Shown here: piece by piece, positions 42,810 through 58,600 of the stretch | Numbering within the stretch: the first letter of the stretch is position 1 | Layout: each line of letters opens with the position of its first letter | From: Adiantum capillus-veneris | Taxonomy: Eukaryota; Streptophyta; Polypodiopsida; Polypodiales; Pteridaceae | NCBI GenBank assembly: GCA_014529385.2 | Contig: CM043969.1 | Location: 70,902,176 to 70,966,175 of the forward strand | DNA length: 64,000 nt | Reading direction: 5' to 3' | The notes under the pieces: model-generated | Database searches by the model: none | Told to the model about the DNA's origin: nothing | Seen by the model: the letters and a program-made list of their open reading frames with translations, nothing else | Made by a program: the position numbers and the translations under genes

Positions 42810-43475
42810 TCAATGAGAGTACCACTGGTGTGTATGGGTAGGAACTGAGCTATGTGGTGGTGGTGCTGGCCCCTCTACCTCTGTGGTACTCAGACTGAAG
42901 AAATCTGAGATGCGTCTCTGGGACTGTCTCTGTCGATGCCCTCTCAATAGAGAGTCTCTATGTCTCTGTATCTCAAGTAGAAATAATCTGAGACATCTTA
43001 GATCCTGATATCTCATGACTCTATCTAACGAGTCAAAACCATCTTTGAATAAGCAGTAAAAGCGTCCCAGTATCTCTTAGTAGACTATGTAGTGACATGT
43101 GTAGTGAAGCTCTGTCTCTGGCTCTGCATGGCATAATTGACATATCCTACTGTCTGCTGGTATGCCTCTGAATCTACCCGTCTCAATCCCAAGCTGGTGT
43201 GAAGATGTGCGTATCTGGCCTATGGCACATCGTAACCCATGAGATAGATGTGTGTCCATGTAGCTGGGCCGTGTGACAAATCCGTCTGTCGTGAGTTGGA
43301 GAAGATGCTCTGTATAGAAAGGCCTCTTCGTACCCAACTCCCATGATGGCTCTATCCATGTCCTCCTGGTATCCAGCTGGATAAGATCTTGCTGAATGAG
43401 TCTAGTAATCTCCATCCGTGTAAGAGCCAAAGATTGTGCATCAAGAAAATATTGGAAAGGGGGCAGCCTGTCCAT
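42810..43475 (-). pseudogene. LINE copy 3 ORF2 C-terminus with zf-RVT
   Basis: MDRLPPFQYFLDAQSLALTR leads to CQLCHAEPETELHYTCH, the C-x2-C...H-x3-H type finger that closes plant LINE ORF2 proteins. A frame change near 43080 separates it from the tail RCLRLFLLEIQRHRDSLLRG. Confidence 0.75.
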
Positions 43476-43551
43476 GCTGAAACCATGCCTCTAAAACCAT
43501 GAGCTCATCTATGCATAGCAACATGATGTATCTCCCTGTAATGCCAGATGT

Positions 43552-44664
43552 CTAGATATCTGTCTCCCTGGTGGTGTCCCATAAGCTGTGTACAAATGAT
43601 ATTGATCTGGTAAGTGCCTCAATGTCCATAGGTGGGGCAGCCAGCTCCGCTCGTATGATGTCATGTGGAACTGAGGCCTTGGCTCTAATCAGCCTAGAAA
43701 TCATAGATACCAAGGGCCTCTCCATATTACTCCATCCAACACTGTCAACAGATGGTCCCCAAACCTGAACCCCATACTGCATAACTGAAGCGACCAAAGT
43801 GTCGAAGAACCAGAGCGTTGTTCGAGGTTCTTGGAACTGAACCTGTAAACAAATTCTCTCTAAACCGCCTAGGGCTGCATAGGCACGAGTCAATCTTGTG
43901 TCTGCTGCCACTCTTAGTGTGAACCTCGGTCCACTAAAGATCACCCCAAGATATGTGTATGCATCAGTGTACTCCATACTGTCCTGACTATATGTGAATG
44001 TAGGTGTTGATCTCCCGACCCACTGTGGCGTGGTATTAAATACCATGACCTTGGTTTTACCAAGGTTGACAGACAATCCACTATCCCCTGCAAAACTATG
44101 CAATGAGTCTAAATGTCTCTGCATACCCTCTGGTGAATCTAATATCAACACAATATTGTCTGCATACAATAAAAGAGGGATCCATGTCCCTGCAAGCTGA
44201 GCACCTCTATCTCCTCCTCTGTCAATATAATCAGAGACCTCATCAACATACATACCAAATAAAGTAGAGGACAATGGGCATCCCTGTTTCACTTCGATAG
44301 TGGAATGAACTATGTCAAATATCCCCTTTGGGGTGCATACATGACCCATCACTGAACTGTACAATGCCATAATCCCCCATATCACCTCTGTGGGTACCCC
44401 CAATTCCATAAGTAAGCGCATCAATCTGGCCCTCGGTATTGTGTCAAACGCTTTGCACAAGTCCACAAAGCTGCAATATATCCATCTACCATAAGCTCGA
44501 CCCTCCTCAATGATAGCTCTGAGTGTAAAGACATGATCCAATGTGGAGAAACCCCTCCTGAAACCAGCATGTCCAGGTGCTCGTATGCCCATAGTCTTTG
44601 CCCAACTGCTCAGCCTATGCTCAAGGATGGATGCATACAACCGTGTCAATGTGTGTCCTACCAT
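43552..44664 (-). pseudogene. LINE copy 3 reverse transcriptase domain
   Basis: A 370-codon open frame. RT motifs in order: MVGHTLTRLYASILEHRLSS, GHAGFRRGFSTLDHVF, YCSFVDLCKAFDTIPR (motif A, catalytic Asp), VKQGCPLSSTLFGMYVDEV (motif B), LLYADNIVLI (motif C, second Asp is Asn), and GLSVNLGKTKVMVF (motif D/E). The N-terminal RT part at 44990-44674 (KTRRAQDHERLVAEHI, FNRVMCEGFPKSWRLSTIVP) is in a neighbouring frame. The YADN change would abolish normal catalysis. Confidence 0.88.
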
Positions 44665-45085
44665 GATAGTATGTTAATTCCCCGGCACTGTCAGGTCTCC
44701 TGTCTTGAAGATAGGTACAATAGTAGACAATCTCCAAGACTTAGGAAAGCCCTCACACATGACACGGTTGAACAACCGTTCAAGCATCTCTGCCAACAAG
44801 TCCCCAGCATGTATAATGTGCTCTGCTACCAATCTCTCATGATCTTGTGCCCGTCTAGTCTTCATCCTGTCAATGGCCTCCTTTACCATCTCAGTGGTAA
44901 AGAAGGTGCTCGTAGCCGGACATGGCTGTGGTGGATCTGATAGTGGTGGTTGTCCAGGTATAGTGTATAATGATGCTACATACTGCCCCCATATCTCCAT
45001 AGAAGTATCACTGGTGGGGGAGACTGCTCATGGAATAGACACCAAGCCTCTCCTGAATCTCTACTAAGGAAGAGCTGATATAAAT

Positions 45086-45721
45086 CTTGCTCCATCTGGA
45101 CCAAGAAATCTCGCTTCTTCTGTCGTACTAGTCATCATGTAGCAATACGAGACTGTCTATAGGTGATCACTCCCCATGCAAGCTCCCGCTGAATCTGAGC
45201 TCTCCTCTGTCGACACTCCTCATCATACCAGCTGTTTTGAGGCATGTGCCTAGAACGACGTCTCTGACCACGTTGAGTGTGTGGGTACACCTCTGTCGCT
45301 ACCCCATGTAATGTCACTGTCAGCATAGACGTGATCTCCTCCACTGTGTATACTGTCTCTGATGTGCATAAAAGTCTATGTATCTCCTATGCATAGACTG
45401 AGACTTGCTCCATCTGGACCAAGAAATCTCGCTTCTTCAGTCGTACTAGTCGTCGTGTAGCAATATGAGACTGTCTATAGGTGATCACTCCCAATGCAAG
45501 CTCCCATTGAATCTGAGCTCTCCTCTGTCGACACTTCTCATCATACCATCTGTTTTGAGGCATGTTCCTATAACGACGTCTCTGACCACGCTGAGTGTGT
45601 GGGTACACCTCTGTCGTTGCCCCATGTAATGTCACTGTCAGCATAGACGTGATCTCCTCCACTGTGTATACTGTCTCTGATGTGCATAAAAGTCTATGTA
45701 TCTCCTATGCATAGACTGAGA
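45086..45721 (-). repeat. 318-bp tandem duplication in LINE copy 3
   Basis: Two head-to-tail units (45086-45403, 45404-45721), each encoding MEEITSMLTVTLHG...PQN(S/R)WYDE and ending GTATCTCCTATGCATAGACT. They differ at a modest number of positions. LINE copy 1 has a single unit here. Confidence 0.85.
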
Positions 45722-45827
45722 TAGTCTCTGGTGTAAAAGTATAGTGTGGATGTCTTCCACCCCGTGAGGCCTGAGATATATTGTACTCAAAGGATACTGA
45801 TAATGTCAAAAAGTGCATGATCTGCTG

Positions 45828-46583
45828 CTATCCCAACAGGCTTGGGCCTTCCTGAATGTGAGGGATAAATCTCGGATGTGTCAGAACATAGTCTACAGTA
45901 CTGACCCCATGTCTGTGTGGAAAACAAGTAAGACCTGTAGATCCTGGGAAGGTCGGTAAGCCATTCAGTATGGCTAAACTGTGAGTAGTCGTCATCTCCT
46001 TGAGGTATCTCCCATACTCTCTATGCACTCTGTCCTGTGAGCATCTCTCAAGCCCCATCTCCTTTTATTCTAGCTCTCTGAGCATCTCCTCTGAGGTGTC
46101 ATAGAAAACCGTATGTGAACTGATCGTGTACGGACATTGAAATCCCCCAATAGTATGATGTCTCCATCCCTGGAGAACTCCCTAATATCATCATCAAGTA
46201 CAGAGTAAGGAGCCTGTCCTCTGGGTGAAGCATATACTGAAGTGCTGGGAGGAAAATAGCATATGGCGATGTACAAGAAACATCCAGTCTCTACCCTCAG
46301 CCTCACCCACATGTATCTGGCCTGATCATCTCTCCAAACTATGTGCAGTAGTGGCTGGATATCCTCTCTGAAAAGAACTGCTACACCTCCTGATCCTCTA
46401 GTCCCATGCTCAGATCTGGTGCATGTCCGGCAAGCTGTCTCCCATCTATATCCAGATGTATGTGGCATCAACTGATGGAGCCTGACGAGTCTCTGAGTAG
46501 AAAACAACGTCTCTGTCTCTGAAGCTGTCCTCAAAGGCCCCCACATCAAGTCTATACGAACCATTACAGTTCCAAACCGCCAT
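45828..46583 (-). pseudogene. LINE copy 3 ORF2 APE-type endonuclease
   Basis: Starts MAVWNCNGSYRLDVGAFEDS at 46583, 30 bp past ORF1. A frame change comes after YSETRQAPSVDATYI, then RGSGGVAVLFREDIQPLLHI, YLYIAICYFP-like text and LLGDFNVRT in one frame. It continues after another change near 46060 with GRYLKEMTTTHSLAILNGLP and the C-terminal HGVSTVDYVLTHPR. These are the Asp-Phe-Asn and Ser-x-x-Asp blocks of APE-type LINE endonucleases. Confidence 0.82.
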
Positions 46584-46613
46584 CGTGAGAGTGGTCCGAT
46601 AGGTCTCGCACCG

Positions 46614-47481
46614 TCATGTAGAGCGGCGCTCTATAATCACTACTCGCCCATCTCTGTAAAAGGCTAACTTTCCCTTCTCCCTTGCTGCTGTAATCTCCGG
46701 CATGACTTCTCTCATATGTGCAAGCTGTGAGAGGGTATGGTCATCTCCTAAAAAGATACCTGTTTTCTTGAGGGTTGGCCTCTTCTTTAAAAAATCTTTC
46801 TTTTCTTCCATGGAGGGAAAGCGCAAAATGAGAGCCCGTTCTTTTGAACTCCCCCCATTACCTTCATTCTTCTTGCCCACTCTCCAAGCTCGTGTGTGCG
46901 AGGGCTTCTCCACCCCCATCATTGACATGAGGCTCTTCACCTCTTGGTCCACCTTATTTGAATCTTTTAGGCCAGTCACTCTCATGTGTAGAGCGTGTAC
47001 CCTTCTTCGTTGTTCCTCTTCAAGTGTCTTGTTGATTATGTTGGGTGTAGCCGGAATGTCCTTGTCCTTCCCCTTCTTGACAAATTCAATCCACTTTTCA
47101 GCCTCTTCCACCTTATTTTGCGCTTTGGAGAGAACCTCCACCCATGAGGTCTTCTTTTCTCCTTCCTCCTTTATCTCTTTGACTTGCGCTCGTATAATAT
47201 TCAGTTCATCTATCATTGATGGCTGAATTTCTCTATCTTCAAGGGTCCCCTCTCTTTAGTTTCGACAAGTTCCTTCCGAAGGGCTGAGATGTTACCTTTT
47301 AGAGCTTGAATTTCAGCCCGGAACTCTTTGCGCTCTAGTTCCCTTTCCTTTTCCTCCCTCTTTTTCCATTCAAGAAGTGAGCTCTTCTCTTTCTTTTACT
47401 CTTCCATGTGAACTTTGAATTCTTTCAACTCTGTTTCAATGCCTGTCATCCTCTTGCTTGTGACCACAAAGTGCACCGCCA
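46614..47481 (-). pseudogene. LINE copy 3 ORF1 protein (coiled coil + RRM-like)
   Basis: Starts MAVHFVVTSKRMTGIETELK at 47481. A Lys/Glu-rich coiled coil follows, with one TAA after FKVHMEE and a second stop near 47223. Then an open frame of 200 codons begins MIDELNIIRAQVKEIKEEGE. The C-terminal half (RVHALHMRVTGL, ALILRFPSMEEKKDFLKK, GKLAFYRDGRVVIIERR) has the RRM-plus-CTD layout of L1-type ORF1 proteins, which bind the element's RNA as trimers. Confidence 0.72.
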
Positions 47482-47521
47482 TCTTTCTTGCTTGTTTGTT
47501 TCACTTCCTTGTGTCCTTCAC

Positions 47522-47960
<439 letters not shown>

Positions 47961-47983
47961 TCTCATCGTGAGCCTATCCATGC

Positions 47984-49246
47984 TCACTCAGCGTCCGATG
48001 TGCAGGATGTGCAGGAGGTAACTCCTGATAAGCCTTCAGGGAAACAGTTAGCCTGAGCTTGCAAAAATTCTTGTTGTTTCTTTTTGAGGTCAGACATATC
48101 ACCATTCAGTTCTTTCAAGAAGATCGAATATAAAAAAATTCTGGATTTCATAAAGTGGGATGGATCGCCTTTCAGTTTTACATTAAGTACAATCTCTTTG
48201 CCCTTCTCATTCTTCAAGATGGCTTTCCTTACCCTAGAATCAACCAAGGCGCTATTCCTGTGGAACCAAGGGATTTCTAGGAGGACGTCGCACCCTTCCA
48301 AAGGCATGATGTAAAAGTCCTCATTCCCGAAATACCCCTGACAATGCAAACGTAGTTTGCCAATTACAGGTGTAATGGCAACATCCTGTCCGGTTGCCGC
48401 TAGAACAGCCTCGGCCTGTGGTCCCATTTGCTCGGCCAAGTTGGGCCGCCAATGGGTGAAATAAAATTGGCCTTGGCTCCGCCATCAAAGAAAAAAACTG
48501 CTTCCTAGTCTCGCACTTTGCCCCATGCTCTACAAAGTTCAGTACATTCATCCATCTGATCAGGGTCGGTCCTCACAAATCTTGGTACCAATCCTGCTTT
48601 CGTCTTTCCTTTTCTTCCAAGGTCTTCAGCTGCTCTGAAATTCTTTGGCTTGGCTTTCGGTCAAGAGCTCTGTCCAACTCCTTTTGCGAGTGTAGCTTCC
48701 GCTTTTCTGCACTCGTCTATTCTTTCAGCCTTCCTCCTGACTTGAGAGGAGAATCAAGGGCCTCTCGCCATCTTGGGTAATGCTTCAGGTGTTTCACAAA
48801 TCTTGGGTCTCTAGAGTACTTGATCCATCTTTTCACACATGTGTCAACCTGCAGCTGACCTTGTACTCCACTTTGGCAAACTTCTCCACCGAAAATTTTT
48901 CCTAAATCTTCATTCTTTTCTTCAGTTCTCGCACTGAATTTCAACTTTTCTTCGCCTCCCCCTTGACAGATGTTCTCTTCGTCAAATTATTTGCGAAAAC
49001 CCATGTGTGATCTGGGGTTCTTTATGGCTTATGGTCTATAAGACAGAGCGATGAAGACAGGAGCGTGCCTGATGCGTGGTGTACGAAGGGTGGGAGTGGC
49101 TAATAAGTCTGGGGTTGGGACATGAAGATTCTTTCACATACAAATAAAATCTCAACTGTTCAGTCGTGTTTTCCTCGAGAATTGGTGCGTGCCGCAGAAG
49201 GGATCGGATCCTTCATAGAAGAAAAATATTTTTGAGCTCTGAACCA
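47984..49246 (-). mobile_element. Ty3/gypsy-type element, 5' part (broken)
   Basis: In minus-strand order: a primer-binding-like site TGGTTCAGAGC at 49246-49236 just after a candidate LTR end (ATTACA), a leader, a gag-like segment at about 48944-48717, and a retropepsin-like segment at 48439-47984 containing GCDVLLEIPWFHRNSALVDS. The rest of pol is not in the window. It is a different lineage or copy from the one at 993-4190. The copy is broken. Confidence 0.62.
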
Positions 49247-50480
<1,234 letters not shown>

Positions 50481-50490
50481 AGATAGAGAT

Positions 50491-50540
<50 letters not shown>

Positions 50541-52370
50541 AGAAGAAGAAGAAGAAGAGATTTTTAATGCCCTAGGAAACTATCCCAAGAGAGAGTCTAC
50601 ATGGCGCAGCGGAGTCCCGTGCCTAAAAGTACTGGCCCCAAAGGCTGGCGCCTCTTTCGGTATTTCTTTATCATTAATCATTGGGACCTCTGCTCTCAAA
50701 CTCTACATCCAAATGCGCTACAGAGTGAGGCCCCAAGGGCTCTTATAAATAGTACAAGGGATGCCCAAAAGCAATCAATTCAAAAGCACTTCCCTCAAAA
50801 GCATCTACTCTCAGAAGTTAGCCGAAAGCAGCCAATGTAATTTGTGGAAATCCGTACAACTTGCCATGTGGCACTAGTAGCACAAAACATGAATATCCGT
50901 ACCAACCTGCCACGTGAGCATTCGTACGATCTGCCACGTCAGCCTGTCCGTGCATTTTAAGGAAATTTCTTTTAGGGTTCAAGCTTTTGCCTTTTAGGGT
51001 TTTGGGGCCCCATGGCCGGTGCTTCATAAGTTCTTCAAATTAGCACATTTAGTTTCTCTTGTCCATTCAGCCATTTCTTTGCAAGTTGATCATGCCACGT
51101 CATCACTTTGTAACAATATTCCTCAAGCTTATCTGCCCACGATATTGTACCACCTACCTACATCAAATAATGACCACAATGGGCTCCTTTCAGCATTTGT
51201 TCAATCGGGCCCCCTGCCCACGCTGCCTGCGCGCCTGTTTTTCCCAGAATCTTTTGTTCGAAGCTTACTTTTAAGTGCGGTCTCTCCGACCAGTCAATCC
51301 GATCACTACGGTCATTCCGACCGGCCGTTCTCTTTGGTCTGGCCAAGTTTTACCCATTTGTAGAGCAGCCCCCTCTCCCCCTTTTTCCCTCAAAGTTATC
51401 TCCTCGGTTCTTCGATCTCTTCGGCGTCTTTGTCTAAGGTTTTTTTTTTTATTACTTCCTTCGTCACACTTATATGACATGGCAACCTTGCCGATATTGA
51501 GCGCTCTACATGGTGGTCCACTACCACCTAACTGCCAAGTTGATTGTACAAGGGATGTTCTATCTTGGATTGATGCCAAAGCACAATGCCTAGCTCAATG
51601 TGCACTGGTCGGTCGCATGATTGTCCACTCTTCTCCCAAGGCTTTTCTTCAGGAGCGGTGGTAGATTGCCTTGGGCGCACCACCTAGGATAGGATTGCCG
51701 AGCTATCTCTATTGAGTTGCAATATTTCATGGTTCGTCTCTCCGACGTGGACAATTCCCATGTCCATCCTGTTTCTGTTTCTTTCTTTGAAGAGAACTTG
51801 CTAACTCTCTAACACGAATCTTCTCAAACAAGGTCGTCTACAGTAGACGAGGGCACTGTCTCCAATTAGAATATGAAATTGCTAGTTAAAAATGTTATTG
51901 AACTTTATGTGTGAGAAATCATATAAATATATTTTATGCAACTAAAAATTGAAATTGCTGTTTAAAAATGTTATTGAACTATATGTGTGAGAAATCATAT
52001 AAATATACTTTATGCTTGGCAGTTTACAGTAGCAAATGATATACATTGTGATCTGGAAAAATACTAAACTTTGATTTGTGAAAGTAATTAGATTAGATCA
52101 AAGTGCATCTCAAGAAAAAAAGAGCATGTTTTAAATTAAAATTTATTTCATATATGATTTGGAGTTCCAGTTTCTTTTGAAAAATATGCCCAGCATGGCC
52201 TCTCTTTGGATGCAATCACCTATCCATGCATCTTAAAAGCATGTGGCTTTGTGCAAGACGGTGCCTTACACCAAAAACCTTCTAGTAGCACTTACACATT
52301 GAGAACGAAGAATAAACACAACCCAGCTTTTGAGTTGGACTAGTTCGAGAGGTACATCCATGAAAGAAAT
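50481..52370. other. unassigned; one short open frame
   Basis: Starts with GA and GAA arrays (50483-50548). 50566-51475 has no recognisable gene. A plus-strand frame at 51479-51661 (MATLPILSALHGGPLPPNCQ) is short and unrecognised. 51895-52015 contains a 70-bp duplication (AAATTGCTAGTTAAAAATGT / AAATTGCTGTTTAAAAATGT). Possibly the 5' side of the LTR element that follows, but no 5' LTR was identified. Confidence 0.35.
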
Positions 52371-52373
52371 GCT

Positions 52374-55188
<2,815 letters not shown>

Positions 55189-55619
55189 ATCAAGTGCTCT
55201 ATGGAATGAGAAAGAGATTAGCTACACATAGATATTCATAAACTGAGGTTTCACCCACTTTTGGATTATGACCTGTGAGTCTATCGCGACTGTAATCAAG
55301 ATAACTAGGGTTCAAATCTGGTGAGATTAGACTTAAAGGTAGGCGTATCCTATTGAGAGGATGGTGCCTAGTAAGTTTGATGCAATTCCGAGTTCATTTG
55401 AGGTATAAATGGTGTTGTGAGCGTTTAGGGATAGAGTGGGTTGCATTCTACCAGGGTTAATGATTGATGCATCATAAAAGTGCGTATGTGTAGATTGGTC
55501 TCAGCCTAACAAGCTAACGAGATTGCCTACGTGCACCTACGGGTTAGTCGTGTCATCGGATGATAAGTATGTTGTCTGTGTCGTGCTTGTGAGCATGAAC
55601 AGGGGAGTAGTTTTTCCCT
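55189..55619. other. unassigned flank of the satellite
   Basis: No gene or repeat recognised. The sequence ends where the first satellite-like text (AAACAACCACATAGGGATAA) begins. Confidence 0.45.
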
Positions 55620-58600
55620 AAAACAACCACATAGGGATAAAACCTACATAATACAATGGCTAGTAGGTTGGACAGGTGATGGTCCATTACCCAAACCATC
55701 CATGGTGCTAAACATAGTAGTTACACTCCATTCACACATTGATCTTCAAACAATAGAGATAGATTTTTTCAATAGAGCTAGCTTGAACAGGTGGTGGACC
55801 TTCAAACAACCTTGGGCTAAAACTTGAATAACAAAATGGTTAGTAGGTTGGAAAAGTGGTGAACCTTTACCCCAAACCATCCCTGGTAGTAAACATATTA
55901 GACACTACATTCACACATTGACCTTCAAACAATAGAGATAGATGCTTTCAATAGATCTAGCTTGGACATGACCTTCAAACAATAGAGATAGCTTCTTTCA
56001 ATACATCTAGCTTGGACAGGTGGTGGACCTTCAAATCACCTTGGGCTAAAACCTTTATAACACAAGAAATAGTGAATTGGACAAGTGATTGACCTCTACC
56101 TAGAACCATCCACGCTATTAGAGTAGAGATAGGATTATTCAATAGAGTTGGCATTGACAGGTGGTGGACCTTCAAACCACCTTGGGCTAAAACCTCCTTA
56201 ACACAAAGGTTAGTAGGTTGGACAAGTGATGGACCTCTATCCCAAAACGTCCATGGTAGTAAACACAGTAGCTACAATCCATGCACACATTGATCTTCAA
56301 ACAAAAGAGATAGCTTCTTTCAATAGATCAAACTTGGAGAGGTGGCGAAACTTCAAACCACCTTGGGCTAAAACCTCAATAACACAATGGATAGTAGGTT
56401 GGAAAAGTGTTGGACCTCTACCCCAACCCATCAACACGATCAAACTAGATATAGGACTATTTAATAGAGCTGCCTTGGACAGGCGGTGGACCTTGAAACC
56501 ACCTTGGGCTAAAAACTCCATAAGAAAATGGTTAGTAGGTTGGACAAGCTGTGGACCTCTGTCCCAAACTATCCATGGTAGTAAACATAGTAGTGACACT
56601 CCATTCACAGATTGACCCTCAAACCACCTAGGGCTAAAACCTCAATAACAAAATGGATAGTAGGTTGGAAAAGCCGTGGACCTCTACCCCGAACCATCCA
56701 TGGTAGTACACATAGTAGATACACTCTATTCACATAATGACCTTCAAACAATAGAGATAACTTCTTTCAATAGGGCTAGCTTGGACAGGTGGTGGACCTT
56801 CAAAGCACCTTGGTCTAAAAACATTATAACATAAGGGATAGTAGGTTGGTGGACCTCTGACCCAGACTAACCATGGTAGTAAACATAGTAGCTACTCTCC
56901 AGTTACGCATTGATATTTAAACAATAGATATGGAACTATTGAATAGTGCTAGCTTGGACAGTTGGTGGACCTTCAAACCACCTTGGACTAAAACCTCCAT
57001 AACACATTGGTTAGTAGGTTGGACATGTGATGGACCTATCTCCCAAACCCTCCATGGTAGTAAACATAGTAGCTACACTCCATGCACACATTGATCCTCA
57101 AAGAAAAGAGATAGCTTGAAGAGGTGGGCCACCTTCACACCACCCTGGGCTAAAACCTCCATAACACAATGTATAGTAGGTTGGACAAGTGGTGGACCTC
57201 TACCCCATACTATCCATGGTAATAAACATAATAGTTACAATGGATTCACAAATTCACCTTCAAATAATAGAGATAGCTTCTTTCAATAGAACTAGCTTGA
57301 AACCACCTTGTGCTAAAGCCTCCATGACATAATGGATAGTAGGTTGGACAAGAGGTGGAACTCTTCCCCAAACCATCCATGGTTAGTAAACAAAGTAGCT
57401 ACACTCCATTGACACGTTGATCTCGAAACAATAGAGATAACTTATTTCAAGGGAGGTACCTTGTATAGGTGGTGGACCTTCAAACAACCTTGGGCTAAAA
57501 CCTACATAACACGGTGCTTAGAATGTTGGCCAAGTGGTGGACCTCTGCCCCAAACATAGTAGACACTCCATTCACACATTGACCTTCAAACAATAGAGAT
57601 AGCTACTTTCAATACATCTAGCTTGGACATGACCTTCATACAATAGAGATAGCTTCTTTCAATACATCTAGCTTGGACAGGTGGTGGACCTTCAAACCAC
57701 CTTGTGCTAAAACCTTTATAACACAAGAAATAGTAAATTGGACAATTGATTGAAATCTAACCAGAACAATCCACGCTATTAGAGTAGAGATAGGATTATT
57801 CAACAGAGCTAGTTTGGACAGGTGGTGGACCTTCAAACAACCTTGGTCTAAAACCTCCATAACTCAATGGTTAGTAGGTTGGAAAAGTGATGGACCTCTG
57901 TCCCAAACCCTCCATGGTAGTAAACATAGTAGCTACAATCCATGCACACATTGATCTTTAAACAAAATAGATAGCTTCTTTCAATAGATCAAACTTAAAC
58001 AGGTGGTGAACCTTCAAACCACATTGGGCTAAAACCTCAATAATACAATGTATAGTAGGTTGGAAATTGGATGGACCTATACCCCAAACCATCAACATGA
58101 TCAGACTAGAGATATGACTATTCAACAGAGCTAGCTTGGACAAATGGTGGACCTTCCAACCACCTTGGGCTAAAACCTTCATAAAAAATGGCTAGCCTGG
58201 TTGGACAAGTTGTGGACCTGTGTCCCAAACCATCCATGGTAGTAAACATAGTAGTTACACTCCACTCACAGACTGACCTTCAAACCACCTTGGGCTAAAA
58301 TCTCCATAACACAATGGATAGTAGCTTGGACAAGTGGTGGACCTCTACTCCAAACCATACATGGTAGTAAACATAGTAGGTACACTTCATTCACACATTC
58401 ACCCTCAAACAATAGAGATAGCTTCTTTCAATAGGGCTAGCTTGGATAGGTGGTGGAACTTCAAACAACCTTGGGCTAAAACCTCCATAACACATTGGCT
58501 AGTAGGTTGGACAAGTGATGGTCCATTATGCAAACCATCCATGGTGCTAACCATAGTAGTTACAGTCCATTCACACATTGAGCTTCAAAAAATAGAGATC

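Larger units (their letters stand above)
42439..47521 (-). mobile_element. LINE copy 3 (minus), near full length
   Basis: About 5.1 kb with ORF1 (47481-46614), ORF2 endonuclease (46583-45830), linker, reverse transcriptase (44990-43552) and zinc finger/C-terminus (43475-42810). ORF2 starts 30 bp after ORF1 ends. The RT catalytic motif is YADNIVLI instead of YADD, and several frame changes are present, so it is not active. A 318-bp tandem duplication lies in the linker. The family is a zf-RVT, RNase H-less, ORF1-bearing LINE; L1-type is the closest fit. Confidence 0.85.
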
